Of a DNA stretch of 64,000 nucleotides, positions 60,298 to 64,000 are shown piece after piece. Every line of letters starts with the position of its first letter. Position 1 is the first letter of the stretch. The notes under the pieces were generated by a model. It was not told the DNA's origin. It saw only the letters and a program-made list of their open reading frames with translations, and made no database searches. The translations under genes and the position numbers were made by a program. Source of the stretch: JAXGQE01 sp040766585 (GTDB lineage: Bacteria; Bacillota; SLNR01); NCBI GenBank assembly GCA_040766585.1, contig JAXGQE010000004.1, positions 124,001-188,000 on the forward strand, given 5' to 3'.

Positions 60298-60971
60298 TCC
60301 GACTGGAGGGAGTACAGTTTGCATACGGCCGCAAAGGGCCCATGGTGATTCAGCCGACGACTTTGATACTGCACCCCAATGAGATTACTGCACTGATTGG
60401 TCCCAACGGATGCGGAAAAACCACCCTGGGGAAACTGATGGCGGGGATCCTAAAACCGGATGCAGGAACGGTTCACGTGGATGAGATGGAGACCAAGACT
60501 ACTGAACTGAGTGAATTGGGTCACCATGTGGGGTATTTGTTTCAGGAGCCGGAAAGACAGCTGTTTGCCTCCACCGTCAGGGATGAACTGTCTTTTGTCT
60601 TCGATTTGATGGGTGAATCCAAAGAGTTATACTCTCAAAGGGTGGATCAGATGATGCAGCGGTTTCACCTGCTGGAGCTGGCCAATGATTTTCCGTTTCA
60701 GCTGAGTCGGGGGGAAAAGCAGCGTCTGGCCATAGCCGCAGTTATGATCCAGGATCCCGCTTTCTATATTTTCGATGAACCCACCACCGGGCTGGATGAT
60801 GTGCGCAGGAAAGAACTTTCTGCCATTTTGGCGGATCTGGCTGATCGAGGAAAGGGCATGCTGATGATCAGTCATGACCGGTCATTTATTCAGCGTCACG
60901 CCCAGAGGATCATCCGAATGGAAGGAGGGAGAATCGTTGAAGACAGGATCATCGTTGGATCCCCGCGCTAA
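60294..60971 (+). CDS. ECF transporter ATPase, A2-type
   Basis: The product has 225 residues from TTG 60294, overlapping the A1 stop. Walker A G-P-N-G-C-G-K-T-T near residue 37, F-Q-E-P-E-R-Q-L-F in the Q loop, signature L-S-R-G-E-K-Q-R and Walker B Y-I-F-D-E-P-T-T-G. Together with A1 it powers EcfT. The gene overlaps EcfT by 35 bases. Confidence 0.9.
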   Translation: MIRLEGVQFAYGRKGPMVIQPTTLILHPNEITALIGPNGCGKTTLGKLMAGILKPDAGTVHVDEMETKTTELSELGHHVGYLFQEPERQLFASTVRDELSFVFDLMGESKELYSQRVDQMMQRFHLLELANDFPFQLSRGEKQRLAIAAVMIQDPAFYIFDEPTTGLDDVRRKELSAILADLADRGKGMLMISHDRSFIQRHAQRIIRMEGGRIVEDRIIVGSPR

Positions 60972-61677
60972 GCTGGTGATGGTACTGGTCGTTTCCAGCC
61001 TGGCTGTCTTTACCCGCGATGTGGGCATACTCGCCTTTTTGTTTCTCCTTTCTTTGCTGGCCAGCCTGTGGGTCGGGAGCGATCTGGGGGGACTGGTGAA
61101 AAAGACCCGGCGCTTCTTCTGGATTTTTATTGCCATGGCGGTGATTCAAAGTGTCTTTGTATCCGGAGGGACTCCCCTGCTTTCCATCGGACCGCTGGTG
61201 CTGGTTACGGATGTGGGCCTTGTGCGGGGTATCCAGATCGTGCTGCGGTTTTTGATTATTGTCACATCGGCTCTGGTGATGACATCATCCCATTCCCGGG
61301 AAATCATCCAGGGATTGGTCCAATGGAGAATTCCGTATGAACTGGCTTTTATGGTATCGGTGGCCATTCGTTTTCTGCCGCTGCTGCAGGAAGAGATGAC
61401 AGATATGCTAACGGCCATTCAGCTGCGGGGTGTGAACCTGAAAAAGATCCCGGTTCCCCGGAGACTGAAGACCTACTCCTATTTGCTGATGCCCATGATC
61501 GCCAGCGTCTTGATGAAGTCCAGGGATCTTTCCATGGCCATGGAAATGAGGGCATTTCGGGCTTATCCCCGGCGGACCAGCCTGAGGATCCTCATACTCG
61601 AGCCGCTGGATTATGCGGTCATGATCGGCAGCGGTCTTGTCTTGGCCATCACTGTATATTGGATGCTGAATGTCTAG
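60937..61677 (+). CDS. ECF transporter transmembrane component T
   Basis: The product has 246 residues from TTG 60937, eight bases after AGGAGG. Four to five membrane segments occur, mostly in the first 125 residues and at the end; the coupling helices carry the A-x-x-x-R-G pattern (A-I-Q-L-R-G-V-N and A-M-E-M-R-A-F-R-A-Y-P). It completes a dedicated four-part ECF transporter with the S component at 57028. Confidence 0.88.
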   Translation: MKTGSSLDPRAKLVMVLVVSSLAVFTRDVGILAFLFLLSLLASLWVGSDLGGLVKKTRRFFWIFIAMAVIQSVFVSGGTPLLSIGPLVLVTDVGLVRGIQIVLRFLIIVTSALVMTSSHSREIIQGLVQWRIPYELAFMVSVAIRFLPLLQEEMTDMLTAIQLRGVNLKKIPVPRRLKTYSYLLMPMIASVLMKSRDLSMAMEMRAFRAYPRRTSLRILILEPLDYAVMIGSGLVLAITVYWMLNV

Positions 61678-61689
61678 GAGGGATGAACG

Positions 61690-62439
61690 ATGCGCATTTT
61701 TTCAGTGTTTGGGATAACCAAATCGGGAAAGACTACCACAGCGGAGAACTTGATTCGAGAACTGACCCAAAGACGGTATTCAGTGGGTTCCATTAAGGAG
61801 ATCCATTATGAAGCATTCGCCATTGATACGGAAGGTACCAATACTGACCGGCACAAAAAGGCCGGTGCCCGGCTGGTAACTGCCCGGGGAATGCATGAAA
61901 CAGATATTCTTTTCCCGGAGCCTTTGGCACTGGAGAAGATTCTGTCTTTCTATGACCATGATTTTGTGGTCATGGAAGGGGTCGAAGATACCTGTGCGCC
62001 CAAAATCATTACGGCTCACAGCACCGATGAGGTGGATGAACGGTTGGATGAGACCGTGTTTGCCCTTTCGGGGGTTTTGGCCAATACCATGAGCGAATAC
62101 CGGGGACTGCCGGTAATACATCCGGTCCACGATGCACAACGACTGGCGGATCTGGTGGAAGAAAAAGTGTTCCAACGGCTTCCAGATGTTCATCCGGACT
62201 GCTGTCGGGCCTGCGGATTTACCTGCCGGGAACTGTCAGGTCGGATTCTGCGCGGGGATGCAGTGCGAAAAGACTGTGTTCTGGACCGGGCGGCCATACA
62301 GCTTCGGGTGGACGGCCGGGACATACCCATGGTTCCGTTTGTTCAGAGTTTGCTCCGGAATGCCCTGCTGGGTGTCGCCGGTGAGTTGGAAGGATACCGT
62401 GAAAATGGTGAGATTCAGGTCATCATTCGGGGGAAATAG
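61690..62439 (+). CDS. mobB: MobB-like GTP-binding protein with a Cys-rich C-terminus
   Basis: The 249-residue product starts at ATG 61690 after GGAGGGATGAACG. The first 165 residues are MobB: F-G-I-T-K-S-G-K-T-T is the P loop, followed by G-S-I-K-E-I-H-Y-E and D-F-V-V-M-E-G-V-E. MobB assists transfer of GMP to molybdopterin. Residues about 178-210 have C-C-R-A-C-G-F-T-C and a later Cys, consistent with a [4Fe-4S] or zinc extension known in some MobB proteins. It ties the operon to molybdenum or tungsten cofactor chemistry. Confidence 0.85.
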   Translation: MRIFSVFGITKSGKTTTAENLIRELTQRRYSVGSIKEIHYEAFAIDTEGTNTDRHKKAGARLVTARGMHETDILFPEPLALEKILSFYDHDFVVMEGVEDTCAPKIITAHSTDEVDERLDETVFALSGVLANTMSEYRGLPVIHPVHDAQRLADLVEEKVFQRLPDVHPDCCRACGFTCRELSGRILRGDAVRKDCVLDRAAIQLRVDGRDIPMVPFVQSLLRNALLGVAGELEGYRENGEIQVIIRGK

Positions 62440-62441
62440 CG

Positions 62442-63128
62442 ATGGATAACGAGAATCAGAGTGCAAAGATCCCTGCAGAAGGGATCATGAAGAAGGTCTT
62501 CAGCAGCAAAAAGAACTGGGTGGCCATGGTGCATTTTCCGGAGGGAATCTATCCCCATCAAACCGTGGTGATGAAACGGTTTACTCACCCAGTGAATGCC
62601 GTTCGTGAAGCGGGCTTTTTAGATCGTCTGCGGGGAAGGGCTGCGGTGCCCAGGGTTTTTGCCTGCCGGGGCACAGAGTTGATCCTGGAATATGTACCCG
62701 GTCTGACTCTGGCGGAATGGCTCGAAGCCCAGGAAATGAATCATCCAGACACGATTCCGCCGGTTGTGGATCAAATGCTTCTGAAACTTCTGGATTGGCT
62801 GTCCCGGTTCTATGCGGCCCTTTCTGGGAACGAGGGAGACACCGTGGTTATGGGGGATGTGAACCTGAGGAACTTTATCGTGGGGGATACCCTAACCGGG
62901 ATTGATTTTGAAGATGCGGCCGCAGGAGACATTGAAGAGGATCTGGGCAAGATCGCGGCATTCATGCTCATGTACCGGCCGGAGAAGACCCGCTGGAAAT
63001 CGGCTCTGGTGGATCGTTGGCTGGCGGCTGCCAGTCAGCAGTTTGACATCCCTAGAGAGCGCATTCAACTGGAGATGGACGCAGAAATGGAAAGAATGGC
63101 ACTGCGCCGACCCAAAAATCAAGGCTGA
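62442..63128 (+). CDS. Aminoglycoside-phosphotransferase-like kinase
   Basis: The 228-residue product starts at ATG 62442, two bases after the mobB stop. The kinase-like pattern is L-I-L-E-Y-V-P-G-L-T-L near residue 79, M-G-D-V-N-L-R-N-F-I (catalytic D and N) near residue 138, and G-I-D-F-E-D-A (metal Asp) near residue 155. Such small kinases phosphorylate small molecules. Linked to a pterin-like importer and a phosphatase, it could re-phosphorylate the imported compound; that is inference. Confidence 0.75.
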   Translation: MDNENQSAKIPAEGIMKKVFSSKKNWVAMVHFPEGIYPHQTVVMKRFTHPVNAVREAGFLDRLRGRAAVPRVFACRGTELILEYVPGLTLAEWLEAQEMNHPDTIPPVVDQMLLKLLDWLSRFYAALSGNEGDTVVMGDVNLRNFIVGDTLTGIDFEDAAAGDIEEDLGKIAAFMLMYRPEKTRWKSALVDRWLAAASQQFDIPRERIQLEMDAEMERMALRRPKNQG

Positions 63129-63177
63129 CCATCGGATTCCGGACTTGATCCGGAGCACCCGCTGGACAGCCTTTTTT
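63121..63177 (+). terminator. Terminator of the cofactor operon
   Basis: AAGGCTG at 63121 pairs with CAGCCTT at 63167, enclosing a second hairpin with TCCGGA twice; T residues follow. The outer stem starts at the stop codon of the kinase gene. Confidence 0.75.
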
Positions 63178-63232
63178 CATGCTGTATCTAAAACATGTTG
63201 TTTGTCCCTGGGAGTCCCGTTCGTGCGGAGGA

Positions 63233-64000
63233 TAGTGTACACTTAAGTTCGCAAAAGTGAAAAGGAAAACCATCGGCCACTCCGAAAATGGTAAGTACTG
63301 AGCAAACCAAAAAAGGAGTGTAAGCCGATGGTCTACCCTAATTCTAACGTAGATTTTGAGAAAATGCTATTGCAATTCATAACAGAAGATGATCCAATGC
63401 TGTCTATGCTTAGATGGTTGTGTGATCAGTTGATGGAAGCAGAAGTCTCATCCAAAGTGAATGCCGGAAAATCAGAACGCAACCCGGAACGATCCGGGTA
63501 CCGCTGCGGATACCCGCCCGAGGCGGTTTGATACCCGCATGGGGACCATGTATCTGTTTGTCCCCAAGCTACGCAAGGGCGGATACATCCCCTTCTTTGT
63601 CAGTGAGAAGAAGCGATCAGAAGCAGCACTGATGAATGTCATCCAGAAGCGTATATCAATGGCGTATCCGCTCGCAAAATTGACCGTCTGGCAAAGAGTT
63701 TGGGGATTGATTCCATTTCCCGGGGACAAGTATCGGAAATCACCCGGGAGCTGAATGAACAGGTAAAGGCATTCCGGCAGCGACCACTTCAGAAGACCTA
63801 TCCAGTGATCTGGGTGGACGCTTTGTATGAAAAGATCCGGTACGACCGGCAGATAAAGAACATGGCCGTGCAGGTAGTCATCGGCATTGACGAACAGGGT
63901 CGGCGGAAGTCCTGGCCATAGAGCCCATGCTAGAAGAGTCCGAGCCTACTTACAGTAAACTGTTTGACAATCTCAAAGCGCGCGGCTTGGAAGATGTCTG
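63233..64000 (+). mobile_element. IS256-type insertion sequence, left part
   Basis: The left end is probably near GTGTACACTTAAG at about 63236, a terminal sequence seen in IS256-group elements, and the element continues past the window. The interior is the transposase gene at 63328. It lies right behind the cofactor operon terminator. The right end and target duplication are not visible. Confidence 0.7.
63328..64000 (+). pseudogene. IS256 family (Mutator-type) transposase, frameshifted
   Basis: ATG 63328 after AAAAGGAG. The protein would read M-V-Y-P-N, then R-R-F-D-T-R-M-G, Y-I-P-F-F-V-S-E-K-K-R-S-E and Y-P-V-I-W-V-D-A-L-Y-E-K (first catalytic Asp in V-D-A). Three frame changes break it: near 63510 (an extra base), near 63648 (one G missing in CAGGAAG) and near 63906 (one G missing in AAGGTCC). 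It runs beyond the window. All three are single-base changes, so sequencing error is also possible. Confidence 0.8.

Overview
The window looks like a chromosomal segment of an anaerobic clostridial Firmicute. Evidence: strong AGGAGG-type ribosome binding sites with many TTG/GTG starts, Rho-independent terminators, a flavodiiron (FprA-type) gene, Mrp/NifX-like Fe-S genes, and an energy-coupling-factor (ECF) transporter next to mobB. Base composition is near balanced. I cannot name the species from sequence alone.

Region 1 (1 to about 23.9 kb) is the right part of a prophage with an HK97-type head and a siphovirus tail. It holds the tail of a replication gene, a cluster of GTGAGTAGT repeats, an early operon of small proteins (VRR-NUC nuclease, zinc-ribbon proteins, a DUF2829/Tad2-like protein and one antisense gene), an ArpU-like late regulator, a late promoter, HNH, terminase, portal, protease, capsid, connectors, tail genes (with an A_AAA_AAC -1 frameshift site between two tail chaperone frames), tape measure, tail tip and fibre proteins, XhlA-like protein, M23 endolysin, holin and a membrane-anchored DEDDh exonuclease. 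It ends at a degenerate tRNA-Ala(GGC). A 50-bp piece of that tRNA is repeated 1,048 bp downstream, which suggests two attachment sites in tandem. The integrase and left end lie outside the window.

Region 2 (24 to 49 kb) is mixed chromosomal housekeeping and catabolic genes: a secreted protein between the two att copies, DUF2000, a flavodiiron gene with an in-frame TAA, a DUF885-like peptidase, TrmO, a glutaredoxin-like protein, BtpA plus a FGGY kinase, glutamate racemase, a GT4 glycosyltransferase plus GH130 phosphorylase, MarR plus kynureninase, a purine-type phosphoribosyltransferase, a D-Ala-D-Ala-ligase-like enzyme, TldD/TldE, a lipoprotein nuclease, a CotH/DUF4956/VTC operon and a cysteine-synthase-like enzyme.

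Region 3 (49 to 55.2 kb) holds an ABC exporter pair and a cluster DUF5320, DUF134, Mrp, NifX-like, two ferredoxin-Mrp ATPases and a second NifX-like protein, probably for an Fe-S or metal cofactor.

Region 4 (55.2 to 63.1 kb) is the most interesting part. A structured leader resembling a molybdenum-cofactor riboswitch, with a terminator, precedes an operon of secreted proteins with molybdopterin-oxidoreductase-like folds, a secreted alkaline-phosphatase-superfamily protein, a complete ECF transporter (S, A1, A2, T), MobB and a small-molecule-kinase-like protein. I infer a salvage system for a pterin cofactor or its precursor. The window ends in an IS256-type transposase broken by three single-base frameshifts.
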